A stretch of DNA of 64,000 bases from Silurus meridionalis (taxonomy: Eukaryota; Chordata; Actinopteri; Siluriformes; Siluridae). The notes beneath the pieces are model-generated. The model saw nothing but the letters and a program-made list of their open reading frames with translations, was not told the DNA's origin and searched no databases. Position numbers and translations under genes: made by a program. Shown here piece by piece: positions 24,490 to 37,400 of this stretch (position 1 is its first letter; each line of letters starts with the position of its first letter). The stretch lies in assembly GCF_014805685.1 (NCBI RefSeq), contig NC_060885.1:33033632-33097631 (forward strand). The letters run 5' to 3'.

Positions 24490-27400
24490 TATTACGAAAA
24501 GATAAAAGAATAGTGTGTTCTAATGTTCAAAAGAAGAGTACACAGAATCACACGTGTTTTAATTTGAAGCAAACGCTGAGGAAACTGAGGAAAGAACCAG
24601 AGTGTACCAGACTATGTTTTGATCTTTAGACTAGAAACCTGTCTCATAATTCATACAGCTGCTCACAACCAGTGTGCCTTCATAAGCAACCTCGAGTCTG
24701 GACTGGCATTTTTTCACATAACACAAACACACAAAAATGTTAACATGCAAGAAAATGTGTGTGAACCAGATTTATACTTAAATTGAGATGTTTCTGAAAA
24801 ATGCACATTAAGATATCTGAAGAAATTCCTTGCCAAGATTTGTGCTTTTTTTTTATGATGGTATCTGTACATGCTTTTGTCAAACATGACAAATCACCGC
24901 TTCATCCAAGTTTGGACACATATCATTGTGTAATAATATTTCCTGGAATATCACATTTGTTTCATGTCTTTTTGAGCTCCATAATACTTTAAGGTGAAAG
25001 GATTTATCTTCACATGTGAGGAACCGAAGTGCGAGTTGATGGTGTGGTGTGACTTGTGGTGTCCTCCTCCCTTCTCCTTCATTAAGTCAGAAGCTTGGAC
25101 AGTCAGTAGTCCAGCATATCAATAATTAATTGGCATGCATATTCAGTGAAAAAATTCTGGACAGCTGCACAGGGACTACACATGGGGTCTGAGCTCAAAA
25201 GAAAAAAAGAAGATCATCTGCTGCTCAGGCTGGGTATAACCCTCCTGCCCTCCGTGTCTACTTCGGCAATCCTGCATCCAACCCTTGAAAAAATACCAGC
25301 TGAGTATTTTGAGGCTACTATAAAATGTTAGAAACAAGTCTTGAAAGGATCATGCATGCAGTTTCTTTCTGGCTGATTCATGTTGGAGGGTTTGGAGCTG
25401 TAGGTCAGAATTAATTGTGAAGCACCTGCACGTCTGGTTTATATAGAGCCTCACGCTGAATGCCAACATGCCACCTGATCAGCTCATTTCCACACAAAAT
25501 GAGCCATTTTTGTCTCGCAGAACAAGAGCCATCCATCCAAAATACTGAATTCACTTCAACTGCAAGGAATTTATTAATAAAATGTACGTATTATTACATA
25601 ATCAAGCTTATTTATGTATTTTCGTACATGTAGCAGTACCAATACCGCACGTGGAGTGGAGTTACATTCACTGACGGTTGGATCGTACTTGCGGATAACC
25701 GATTAATCGACAAACTTAACACTCCATGTAAAATAGTACTAAACGTGATTATGAAATGAAAAAAAAAAACAGTACTGAATCATGAAATTGTGTTAAAAAA
25801 AAAATCGATATATATTAATTATATTAATAAATAATAAAGAAAATAACAACCGAATTTAAATGGAAACATAAAAGTAACTTTTTGAATAAATAAAACCATT
25901 TAGATCCAAAATGAATAAAAAAATAAATAAACAGCACATGTGGTGTCAGTGATTGGCCTCTAGAGGTCACTCTCGTGCTGTACGACGCAACCCGGTAAAA
26001 CCATCGGTGCCGATTAATCGGTGTACCTCTAATAATAGTACATTAAAACCAGCACATTCTCCTACAAAGACCTATTATTAAGGTTGCAGCTTGAAATAAA
26101 ACCAGAGAATTCATTAGCACTGTGGTACAATGTCTTTTTTTTAGGAAATCCAGCAGTGGCAGAGGTTTGAACTCAGAATAAGCGAAAGCAAAGTGAACCT
26201 AAATTTCTGTTTTTTTTTGTAATTAGGCATAATCAGTTAAATACTAGTAGATGCCTTAGAACCGATTGCGACTTAGAAAAGTGTGTTCGTCCTTTTACCT
26301 CTTCCCATCAGTGCTTCTCTACAACAAAAAACAAGAGCAGGTCACTTTTGAAAACTAGATCTCTCCTTGCACTTCTCACAAACAATGACAAAGTGGCAAT
26401 TCCACAAATACAGGTTGTTTTACAGCTGTGCAGGAGTGCTTGGGGCTGATGGTGAGAGCTTTCACAAGTTGCTTTGTTCACTGTTCAGTCACACATTAAG
26501 CTGCCCCCCCACCTCCTTTCTAACAACTGTAGTAGTGAGGGGACAATAACACACCAGTGAAGATGATGGTTGTCGGTCAGATCCTAGTTCCGTGCACATA
26601 AGTTCTATTGTGTAAAGGCATCATTGAAGCCAATGTTCTGACCAGCTTTATTGGATTACAGATAGATCCCTGCGCATGTTAACATAGGCAGGGTAGCGTC
26701 TGCCAGCTCTTTAAGACTCTTTGTTTTCCTTTTGCACTAAAATCAAAGGCATCAATAATCAAAGCATCGTGAATTCCATGGGAAATGATGAAGGCCTCTC
26801 CCTTGATATTTTTCTCCTTCATATCATGGCATGCTGCATTGTTCCAGCGCGCAAGTGAATATGAAAGCCGAAACCGAGTGGGCGACTGATTACTTCTGTA
26901 ATATTGTTGTTTTCCTGCTCACTTGTTGTTTCCCGTTACTTTCAGCTCGACTTGTTTTCATTCAGGCTCTGTGCATTCTTCTGATGCTTCATATTTACTC
27001 AAATTATCTGGTGAATGCAGTGATTTATATTCTATTCATCCACAGGATTTTGTGTTTTTTAATACGTTTATGTCAACTGTTTGCAGACATGCATTCATTA
27101 TCGGACTACAATCAAAACAATAGCAATACTATTTAATCATGAAATCACTGTGTTTTTCTTTTTCATAGCTAGTTATACACACAGGTGTTACAAAAAGGAT
27201 TCTTTCATATGATCAGTCAGCATGAATGTTTCTGATTTAAAAAAAAACTAATATCCATGCTTAACCCAAAGAAAAGGCGACATTTTAAACCCATACAATA
27301 GTTCTCACAATCTGTATGAAGTTTAGATCAATACCACACCTACCTAGAACATCATAGGAGGCTTGCAGTGCAACAGCGACATCTACTGGTGTAGGATACA

Positions 27401-30400
27401 GTGTCCAGCCCTTAACATGTTTAATCTGTGAAATAATTACATCATTAGTAAGGTTCCAAATCATCTCCCATACGTGGTATAATTATTTAATTAATCTAAT
27501 ATTCTGCCTGTTGAATTTCTGAGCATTGGGCTAAATACAGGACATAAGTAGCATCAATGTAATATTAAGTCTGGCTCTGGGAGTTAAATACATGAACGAC
27601 ATAATTACATTACAATTATATAAATGTATCCTGTGACTTGCTTTATGTTGAAAAAAATCTCAAATATTTTTTGCAGGGATTCTAAAAATGTTTTATTATT
27701 ATTTTTAAAAATACTTTCTCCGATTATTAACATATCCAACCACCAAGGCTTAAGGTTGTAAACTGGATCTTGAGGTCATGTGTGTGTGGCACAACTGCAA
27801 CATGAACAAAGGTCACCAACGAATGAACTAAGCAACATGCAAGCAAATTGCATGTACAATATACATATATGCAATTTACTTTGGTTTTTAAGTGTGGTAC
27901 TTTTTCCTGAATCTCTACGGTATTTCATTTTTTTTCCCCTTCACTGCTCTGATTGCCTTTTTTTTTCTTCTTGGGTATGCATTCTACTCGATTTCTTCTC
28001 TAAATCAAAAACAGTGCTCTATAAAATCAGTGTAATCTGACAGGCCAGGCATTTTCAAACCTAAGACTTATATACTACAGCCATAATGTTGCATGCTCTA
28101 GCACAGTGTGACAAGATATCGTCAACACCACCAGAAGCATTCCCGAGCTCATGGGTCACCTGACAATGGCTCAAAGTACCAAGAGAAAAATTAATCTGAG
28201 AAGGGACAGAGAGGTGAATGCCTTCCTGTGGAACAGAACAAGTCCTTGCTAATCACCAACCATTTGACAGTAATCCTACCAAATACTGCATCATACAATG
28301 CCCTTGTGAATTCTCTTGAAGGGCAACATGCTTGCGCATACAGATAAGAAGGTATTCAGGTGTAGCATTTGTTGAGCATTACAGGCTGCCCCAGTCAAAT
28401 GAAAGCATTGGGCTGTCTGCACTCATACAGTGTTGCACAGTGATATTCACTACCACTGGCAGTCAGGACAGATGAAATAGAACTGTTCATTCGAGAGCAT
28501 CTTTCAGCATTGTGGAATTCGGGGGGGACACTGTCACGCACTACAGACCTTAATTCAATATTAGAGTGTGGCACAGTTTCAGAGAGAATCTCAGGGTGGG
28601 GGAGACATTATCCATAGTCCAATGGGCAGATACAGGGGGAAAAAAATAATAATCAGGAGCCGGGGAAAGTCCTGAGCCACTGTCAAAATCACAAGGCTTG
28701 ATTCATCCCATGGGCAGATCATACACATAACTCATAGCACCACTTATCTCCTGGTTCATTGGGTTTTTAAAAAACAACAGCCTCCAAAAGACATTGGGGC
28801 ATTACAAAAAGGAGAAAGCGGTGATAGGAGAGATGGAGACCCCCAGGAGTTGCAGCCCAGTGATATGATCTGGTTATCAATATAATCTTTGCCTACGATG
28901 CAATGTCGTGTGCTTGTGATTCAAAGTCTTTAAATTCTATGCCCTACAACAAACTTAGAAATTTACCCTCTATCCATGTCTTTCTTTTCTGTTTTGCTCT
29001 TTGGGAAAGACAGGGTTCTAACACCAATGCTGGGCCGCCTTCCTATGACATATATTTTACTCTGATTTTCAATAAACGAGTCTCAAATGTAAAGGTATGG
29101 ACCTCAGCAGGCTTCTCAATGGAATGACAATAAAATACTACCCCACACAGGTTTTTTTCTTCCCCCCCTAGGTGCACTTCTGGTTGTTGCTTTATGTATT
29201 GTTTTCCTGTTTTGTTTTGTCCTTGGTTTTCATCTTTGCCTGTCTGGCCACTATTCCACCTGCTCATTTGGGCAATATAGCTAAATGTTACACTAGTAAC
29301 ATCATTCAGAATATTTTTCAATCCTAACAAAATAAAAAAAAAACATCCTAATTTACCAACATGGGATAAATTAAATAAGTCAAATATTTAAAGAAGGGAA
29401 CAAAAACTATGCAAGAATTCAGTGAGGATGCCTTTCTCTACTTTGTCGTCACTAATCGGTATTCCTGAACTACCCTGGAAATATATTGCATAGTAAAAAT
29501 AATAGGAGGGAATCTATTAAAGAATAAATTACTATTAGTTGACCTTTTGGATCGATTCCAAAAGCCGATCCTCTGGCTTCAAAAAAGAAAAAAACTCTTT
29601 CTTGAGACACGGATCTTGTAACCAACATCTCTGTGTGACAAACAGTCGGGAAGCTATTAAAGAAAATGTTTAGTATTTCATTTCACTTTAATCCTTCTTG
29701 TATTACAGGTAAAAAACTGATCGCCTCACTTGCTGCTTATGATGATCATTTTCATTAAAGTCCAACAAACTTTCATTCACTTGTTCTTGAAAGATCACCT
29801 TCAAAAAAATCTTAGACAGATGAGTGTGATGATGGACCCAGGATGGGCCCAGCATCGACCCAGGCAGCCAAACTGCACATTCTTTTAGTTTTACTTTTTT
29901 TCACCTCACACCTCAGAGCTGAGGTAAAAAAATTACTTCATTTCACTTACAAATATTTACTTTTTACAAGCACAGACACCCAATGTGTAAAACAACGTTA
30001 GAAAATATTTTTAGATACAACAATAATGTAATGTTTTAGAAATAAAAAAATAAAAACTGACAAAACCCAAATCCTCCACACAGACTTTCTTAGCAACTTC
30101 TGCTAACGCCACAGTTGAATACGTTGTTTATTCATTTTTATTATTATATCAGATTATATTATATATATATATATTTTTTAATCATGTTCCACAAGTTAAG
30201 GTTAAATAATCATTATTTTAAAAAGAAAATCTACTTCTTTCACGACCTAATTCATTCCCAGGTATCAGCCCCTTTTCCCACCACTGGTTTGTCTGAGGTA
30301 ACTCGAGCAATTCTAAATAAACAGGTGTTTTCATATAATATTATTCTTAAATTTGGTAAATTAACTTTATTAGAAACAAAACTGTAACCTGTCCTACCTT

Positions 30401-31182
30401 TTCCTCGCGTTAGTGTGAAGCACAAGGTTCTGGACTCGGGCTGTCACCTTCACCCGCGCACCTGCTACCAAATAATCCGCTAATTAAGTAATTAAATTCG
30501 CCTCAGGTGAAGTGGGCGTGTCCTAGCGCTGAACGCCGGAAACCAGACAGGTGTATGCCTGTGGACGAGTATTTAGATATTTTTGGATTTATTGTGCATG
30601 CACAACAAATCAAAACTAATTTTTTTATGGATACCTGCATGTAATGAATAATAAACAAATATAGGAAGTAACGCTTTAGACGGTGACTAGACCTGGTTCA
30701 GTCTGCCCATATTGATTTTTGTTAGCCACGTCTCACCAATAGGGGGCAGTAATAAACCCTGTATCCGAACTGCACCTCTTTGAAGAAGAAGAGGTGCAAA
30801 TGCAAACCGCGAAGAAAAAAAAAATGTGCTCTGGATAAATTAAATGTAAAAACAAAATATGGAAAATAAGAATTTTAAAAGATCCAGAAACAGTTATAAC
30901 AGTTATAGTTACAGTAGCGGATAATTATGACTTCCTTCACTGGGTCCATTTAGACGGCAGTCCAGCGAACGGTGTTTTTTTTTTTTTGGTAAGTTGGAAT
31001 AACCTAATAATAAATAAGTAAGTAGTTATAAATATCGGTTTGTTTTACATTTTACAATTAATAATCGTTAGAAATCGTGCTGTAAATATGTCTAATCAGT
31101 TTTATCCTGCTAATCAGACCCAGAGCTAGCATGAAAGTGGTCCATTTGCTTAGCATTGATCTTTAACTTCTTGTTTACATTC
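24490..31182. other. noncoding DNA upstream of mcph1
   Basis: No exon is recognised. CCGATTAATCG-type motifs at about 25697-26025 flank an AT-rich patch and suggest an unidentified repeat. About 26690-26900 is complex single-copy-looking sequence. 28080-28880 contains repeat-like text I cannot name. A fish-typical GGGGGCAGTAAT...GAAGAAGAAGAGG repeat fragment lies at about 30730-30800. Confidence 0.4.
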
Positions 31183-32512
31183 ACAGTAACAATCAAAAGT
31201 TTGGAGACATCTTGCTCAACTGTTTTCTCTACATTGTATATTAATAGTGAAGACCTCCAAGCTATAAAAGAACACATAGAATCATGTAGACAACAAAAAT
31301 TAAGTGTGAAGCAACCCAGAATGTGTTTTATATTTAGCTTTGATGACAAACTCATGGCATTCTCTCATCACATTCAAGTCAAGTCAAGTTTATTTCTATA
31401 GCGCTTTTCACAACAGACATTGTCTCAAAGCAGCTTTACAGAAATCAACAGTCAAGGTGAATGTTGTGTATTTATCCCTGAGCAAGCCTGTGGCAAGAAA
31501 AAACTCCCTTAGATGTTATGAGGAAGAAACCTTGAGAGGAACCAGACTCAAAAGGAGATTCACGAGGTGGTTCACCTGAATCTCGCTTTCTTAATGTGTG
31601 TAGACCATCAGTTGTCTTGTGCAGAGGAAAGGGTGAGTACAGAGTCGATAGCCCTATTAGTGCGTCTACAAATCATGTACAAATCCATATTATGGCGAGA
31701 AACACTCAGTTAAGCAAAGACATCGTTAGTTTAAGTAATGTGGGTCGATCAATCCCAAAAGTCTTGAGAACTTAAGTAAAGTCTTCAAAACCATCAAGCG
31801 TGATGATGAAGCAGGCTCTCATGAGGATTATCCCAGGACTGGAAGACTAAGAGCTACCTCTGCTGCAGAAGATAAATTGATTAGCAAGTCTCAGAAATTT
31901 ACATTAAAGCTTCAAGTAGCAAACATATTTCAACATCCACTGAGTCTAAATGACTCAGGTCTTCATGGTTGAATTGTGGCCAAAAATATTACTTTACTTT
32001 GAAAGAACAAACAGCAGAAGAGACTTGGGCTGAAAAACACACGAAATGGATATTCGATCAGTGGAAAACTGATCCATATTTGATATTTTTGGTTTTAACC
32101 ACCATGTCCAGGTGGTCGCTGAATGTGTGGTTGAAGCACTATAAAGTATTCAGGAGAAGATGTGATGGTGTGGAGGTGCTTTGCTGGTGACAGTGTTGTT
32201 GACTTTGTGAAAATTGGGAGCACACTCATCCAGCAAGTCTACCACAGCATGTAGCAGTAACATGTCATCCCATCTGGTTTGCATTAAGTGGGAACCATAA
32301 TTTGTTTTCCAACAGGACAATAAGGTTAGGTAAGATCACATTATTTGTTTAAGAAGGTGAGTGATGTAGTGCTGAATCAGACGACCTGGCCTCCTCATCC
32401 GATCTGAATCCAGTTGAAATGGTTTGGAATGAGTTGGAGCGGTGAGTGAAGGAAAAGCAGCCAACAAGCACTCAACACCTCAAGATATTTGGAAAGCCAT
32501 TCCAAGTGAATA
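31183..32512 (+). mobile_element. Tc1-like transposon relic just upstream of mcph1
   Basis: The left end CAGTAACAATCAAAAGTTTG resembles the terminal repeat of the element at 63219. At 31693 a frame opens MARNTQLSKDI, like the Tc1 transposase N-terminus. Later, plus-strand text near 32390-32440 encodes a broken SSDLNPVEMVWNELE block, the hallmark around the last catalytic acid. Stops and frameshifts are frequent, the right terminus is not visible, and a repeat copy (31374-31555) is inserted. Confidence 0.7.
31374..31555 (+). repeat. dispersed teleost repeat (copy C), nested in a Tc1-like relic
   Basis: A shortened copy of the TCAAGTCAAGTTTATTT...CCAGACTCAAAAGG family. Tc1-like sequence lies on both sides, so this copy arrived later than the transposon. 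Confidence 0.8.
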
Positions 32513-32696
32513 ACTCATGGGGCTGTACTCATGGAGAATATATGATGTACTTATTGTATTTTTTAATTGTAAGAGAGAATTGTTGTGTGTAAGATTGTTT
32601 CTTAGCTACAAGCTCTGTTCTGGCAGTGGAAGAAAAACTCTGTGTGTGGTTGATCTGAATATTTCTTCCAGGGAAGGTGGTCTCTCGAATTCAGTT
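32513..32696 (+). promoter_or_regulatory. mcph1: mcph1 5' UTR / proximal promoter region
   Basis: These 184 bases separate the end of the Tc1-like relic from the mcph1 ATG. They contain no TATA box at a useful distance and are not GC-rich. The transcription start cannot be placed; it may even lie within transposon-derived DNA. Confidence 0.4.
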
Positions 32697-34185
32697 ATGG
32701 CTTCGAAAAAAATTCCTGCAGCTGTACTCAAAGGTACTTATTTATTTATTTTTTAAAATAGTTGTTTATTAATATCTCAAAAGGAATTGTTTGTACAAGC
32801 ACAGATAAAGCGCATTCCTGTCTCCTTTATTAGTATTCGTATTAGGTTATTTGGTGTGTGTTTTTGTGTGTGCGCGCTTGTTTATTCGTTTGTTTCCTCT
32901 TCCATCATACAGATGTTGTAGCGTATGTGGACGTGTGGTCCGCGAGTAAGACCGAGAATTACTCAGATCCCTTTATTCAGCAGCTTCGAGATATGGGTGC
33001 TCAAGTGAGGGAACTTGCCAAACATTTTGCGCATTTATCATTTATAAGTTGTTCATTGATATGATTATTATTTTTATTAAAAAAATGTTTTGCTTCGCAT
33101 TCAGGTGTGCAAAACGCTCAACAAACAAGTCACCCATGTGGTGTTTAAACAAGGCCATCAAGCCACATGGAATAAAGCAAAGAAAATGGGTGTGAAGATC
33201 GTGTCCGTCCACTGGGTGGCCAGGTAAGCTAAAAATAAATCTTATCTGCAGTTTAAGTTTTGGAAATTTTGGAAAAGTGTAAACATTCAGACGAAAGTGA
33301 TTCTGTTTAACTAACCGGCCTTACTGCTGCCAAAACCTTTATATCTGCTAGATTATTATTTGCTGCATTTACAATAGAAATATTAATAAGTCACAGTTTC
33401 ACACATTATAAGCTTAATATAAAAATGGTTAACTTTTTGCGCTGGGAAATATAGAACAAATATTGATATATAAATTCACATTCAGCAGCTGATGTGAGTG
33501 TTTGTTTTAATGCAAATTTTATAACAAATACATTTATGATTATTTATTATGATTTATTATTATTATAACAGCTTTATTGCCGGCAGTTTGTGCACTATAT
33601 AGTGTATGTATGTGTGTGAGATTTGATAAGACATGAAAGTTGATTGTGAGTATAATACTTGTGAATTGGCTGGAGTTTTGTATTACTTTTCCTTAATAAA
33701 ATATTGTGTAATGAAATCGGTTTATGTTTAAAGGATATATTTTTTGCATATCGCTTACCTTTTGAATAACTTTTCCATTTTAAATGAGTCGGGTAAGTCT
33801 CTCTAATACCAAGGAACTCCGTTACTAATGGATTTCTTTCCCCTGCCTCTATTCCCTCTAAATGACTTTGCAATAGGTGCAGCCACCAAATTCACTCGAA
33901 CCTCAAGTTTCAAAATTGGACACAAAAAAATGAGGATAGTATTAAATAATGAAGTAAAATCCCCCCCCCATATTAACAAACATTAGTCTGTGTTAATTTA
34001 ATCAGTCGTTGCTTCAGACACGCTCCTGCAGAGATTTGATTAGTGGTGTGATGCTAATAGTCTCCCCCAAGCATCTCTTATCTATAATTTAAGTCTGTAA
34101 TTCATCAACATACTTTCAGTCATTTAATAATAAAAAATAATAAAAAGTTAAGCACACTAGATATTTAACTAAAATATTTGCCACC

Positions 34186-34236
<51 letters not shown>

Positions 34237-34478
34237 ACTCTCAAGCCCTTTTTTAGACAGCTAATTGATGGCTAATTTATAATGCATATGCTTCTGGGTG
34301 TATTAGCGTTTCTTTTGAATACCGGTATTGAACATATAGACAATTAAACATTCCTGCCATTAAATCCACCACCGTGTCTGTTCTGCACAGGTGCAAAGAC
34401 AACAACGAACATGCCGACGAAGACCTTTATCCTGCTCACAACGACGAGTCGCAGCTTTGTCGCTTGAAGAAGAGACAA
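32697..34478 (+). CDS. mcph1: mcph1 exons 1-4: N-terminal BRCT domain
   Basis: Exons 32697-32733, 32913-33004, 33105-33223 and 34391-34478 encode the first BRCT repeat. Recognisable blocks are [18 protein letters not shown], the NKQVTHVVF strand and the closing VSVHWVARC helix. Trp80 of this model aligns with human Trp75, the conserved BRCT tryptophan that is hit in primary microcephaly (recalled knowledge). In human MCPH1 this domain is needed to prevent premature condensation. The start extends a few residues beyond the human N-terminus ([13 protein letters not shown]). Confidence 0.93.
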
Positions 34479-37400
34479 GTGAGCTGATTGGTTCAGCCAT
34501 TTTTCTCTCTTTTGCCATATATTTATTTGTAGAGCAGATTTGAGTAGAGAAATTTGTAAGTAATAAATAACTTGTTTTCTTTTGTAGCACCGGTGCATGC
34601 AACCCAGGGACGTTCCTCTAAGCACTCCAAAGCGCTTGAAAAGAAAGCTGGACAAAATGATGGGAGAACTTGTCCGATCTTCTCCTGTAGGCAAGAAACT
34701 TTTATTCTTGGTGTCTTTTTCTTCTCTTTACAACCCCTGGGATCCTTTGAATCCCTTTATCGGCATAGGAGTCTGAAATGATTAACAAGTTTAAATACTT
34801 TCGTATTAACCAGCACCCAGGTGAAGCCCCGCCCCTTTTAAATTTCACTCCAATTCACTTTTATTTGTTTATCACATCTAATAATGGAAATTGTCTCATG
34901 TTTGATGTTGATGTTTGTACAGTTACAGATACAGAAACATCTCCGTTCATTATTGATGAGGAGAACGGAATAGTGTACAGTCCCTCTTCTAGAAGAGCTG
35001 ACACCATGGCTCAGCGGCTGAGGGAAATGAAAGCACAGAGGGAGAATCTTTCACCAACTGGTACATCTGCATAATTCTTCCCCCTTTCAGTTGTTTTATG
35101 TTAAAGCATTTCATGTATATTTTAATAAAGTTTTTGGTTGTAGAATCAATTTTGTTAGATTTACCATACAGCTTTTTTGTTGTTGTTTCTGTGAATCAGC
35201 TTCCCAAATTCAGGGCTCGCCAATGGATGACTCCACAAGGCCGTCTCTTGGGAACACGCCGACTGACTTAAATAAGCTGCTACTGGGTGAGACCGTATAT
35301 CTTTTTTTTGTTAACTGACACCATCATATAATGGCATGAGTATGAAATGATGAGACAATAATCCTACACTGTATTGCCAAAAGTTTGCAGACACCTGGTC
35401 AATTTATCTCTTATAACTCCCTCAACTCTTCTGGGAAGGTGTTCCACTACATTTTGGCGTGTTCATCAGACACAAGGGTGTGGATAAAGTCACGTTCATA
35501 CCATAGGTGTTCAATATGGTTGAGGTTCCACTCCAAACCATGTCAAGCATATCCTCATGGAGCTGACTTTGTACACAGAGTCATTGTCATGCTGGATCAG
35601 GTTTGGGTCTTCTAGTTCAAACGAAGCGTAAAGGTGCCTCCAACTTTGTGGTTACAGTTTGGGGAAAGAACCACATATGGCTGGAAAGGTCAGGTGTCCC
35701 AATACTTTTGTCCATATAGTGTATTTATGTAATATAATTAGGTATAAATCAATAATTTCTGTCATCGAAAAGAAAAGATTTGATTCGAGTGATTTTGATT
35801 TCACGTAGATGAAGAAGAGGAGTCTTCAAATTGTTTGTCACGCACCAGCTATGCCTCCAGCAGCGAGAAAGGAGTGAAAGAACACAGCAAAAAACTATCG
35901 ACAAAAAAGGCATCTAATAGGCGTGTTGAAAAGTCACCTCCTCACTTAGATGTTGGGGTGACGTTCGACTCTTCAGGTGTCAGAGAAGTCTCCTTGCCAC
36001 AAAATAAAAGGCGAAGCAGAGCCTGTTCCGGAGCGACGAAACAGCCTTCTTTAGATTATTATGTGCATGCGGTATCAAATAAATCAGCTTCACCTCTGTT
36101 ATCCGAGTCTAAAGTTGGAGCAGCAGAAAAACCATGCAATAAGAAAAGATCTTTTAGCGGTGTGGAACCTGGAGTAAGCCCAATTCCACGAAGCACAAAA
36201 GAAATAAAGACTAACGTTGACCTGGATGATTGTGACTCAACACGCATGCTGAAACGTATTCCTTCACCTCAAAGCGATGTTCAGAAGGTGCGAAATATAA
36301 AAAAGCCAGCCAAGATGTCCGGTTCTGGCGACACCCATAACGATAACCACCACGACGACAGCGTGTTTGAGGACTACTTCACTTCAACCAACGACGCACC
36401 CAAACGGAAGGTCCCGGTCGCGCATTCGGTTTCTGAAGCAGAGCGTTTACCTTCTTTTGACCTGGAGCCTCTGATCAGAAACAGGCGCACGAGCCATTCT
36501 CAAGAAAACTGCAGCAGGAACCGAAAATCGAAAACCTTAAACAATCATGGAGCTATCATGGATGCATCAGGCCCACCAGAGGAAGAGCTGATGGGTTCAT
36601 GTATGACTTCATCTCTGACAGGTCCTAAAGCGTCCACATTAGAGAAACCGGAAGAAGAGCCTGCTGCAAAGAAACTGAGGAGGAGAACCAAGCAGAGCTC
36701 CGTTTCTCTTTTGGAAAGTAAGGACGATATAAAACTATCCAATCATCCCTGAACTTAAAGTAATAAAACTTATGACAGTCAAGAATGTAAGAAGTAAACC
36801 TAGTATTATCAAATATTCAAGAATTTCTTAATTATTGATCAGATCCTGACAGTTTGTATTATGTTTGTCTTTTTGTTGCGAAAAACAATCTCATTTAGCG
36901 CACGCTGTTCAGCACTTTTGTACGTTGCTTAGCTTAATGACTAGTTCCTAATAAAAAAAACTGATTATTCATGTGTCTTCTAAATCACTTTCAAAGCCTG
37001 ACGTTGTTTGCGAGCGCTTTTTAGGAAGCGCTCAACTGCACAGATGCACCTGTGGTGTGCTGCTCCAGTCTCAAACTTTTTTTCTTTTTTTATCTTGTTT
37101 TGCGTATTTTTCATTTTGTAGGCACACACAGTAAAAGCACTTCAGATGGGCTCACTGACAGATGTACTGAATTGTGTAGCGACATGAGCACAAAAAGGAC
37201 TGTGAAAATGGATAAGTACATGAAGGTAAAGTAAGTCGGGTTCTGTACCGTAGCATAGTTTCCCTTTTATTCATTCACCTTTCCATTCGTGCATGCACAG
37301 AATTGTTCACAAATTGTTTAACATGGCCTTATCTAAGCAATGGACAATAAAAGGGTGGTTTATCTTCAGCAGACAGGGAGGGAGGTTACATTTCTGCATT

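Noticed and set aside
23004..24505. Long frames with [10 protein letters not shown] repeats in the CATC satellite
   Set aside because: They are products of simple repeats with no domain, splice or conservation signal.
1..32696. First exon of csmd1, expected on this side by human synteny
   Set aside because: I looked for a signal peptide and CUB-like start on the minus strand and found none. The gene may lie beyond the window.
34687..34692. Canonical GT donor at 34687 for mcph1 exon 5
   Set aside because: It leaves phase 0 while exon 6 needs phase 1, which would shift the conserved downstream frame.
36718..36752. Extension of mcph1 exon 8 to the stop at 36752
   Set aside because: A GTAAGG donor at 36718 and an in-phase exon at 37122 lead into the conserved BRCT exons, so the extension is intronic.
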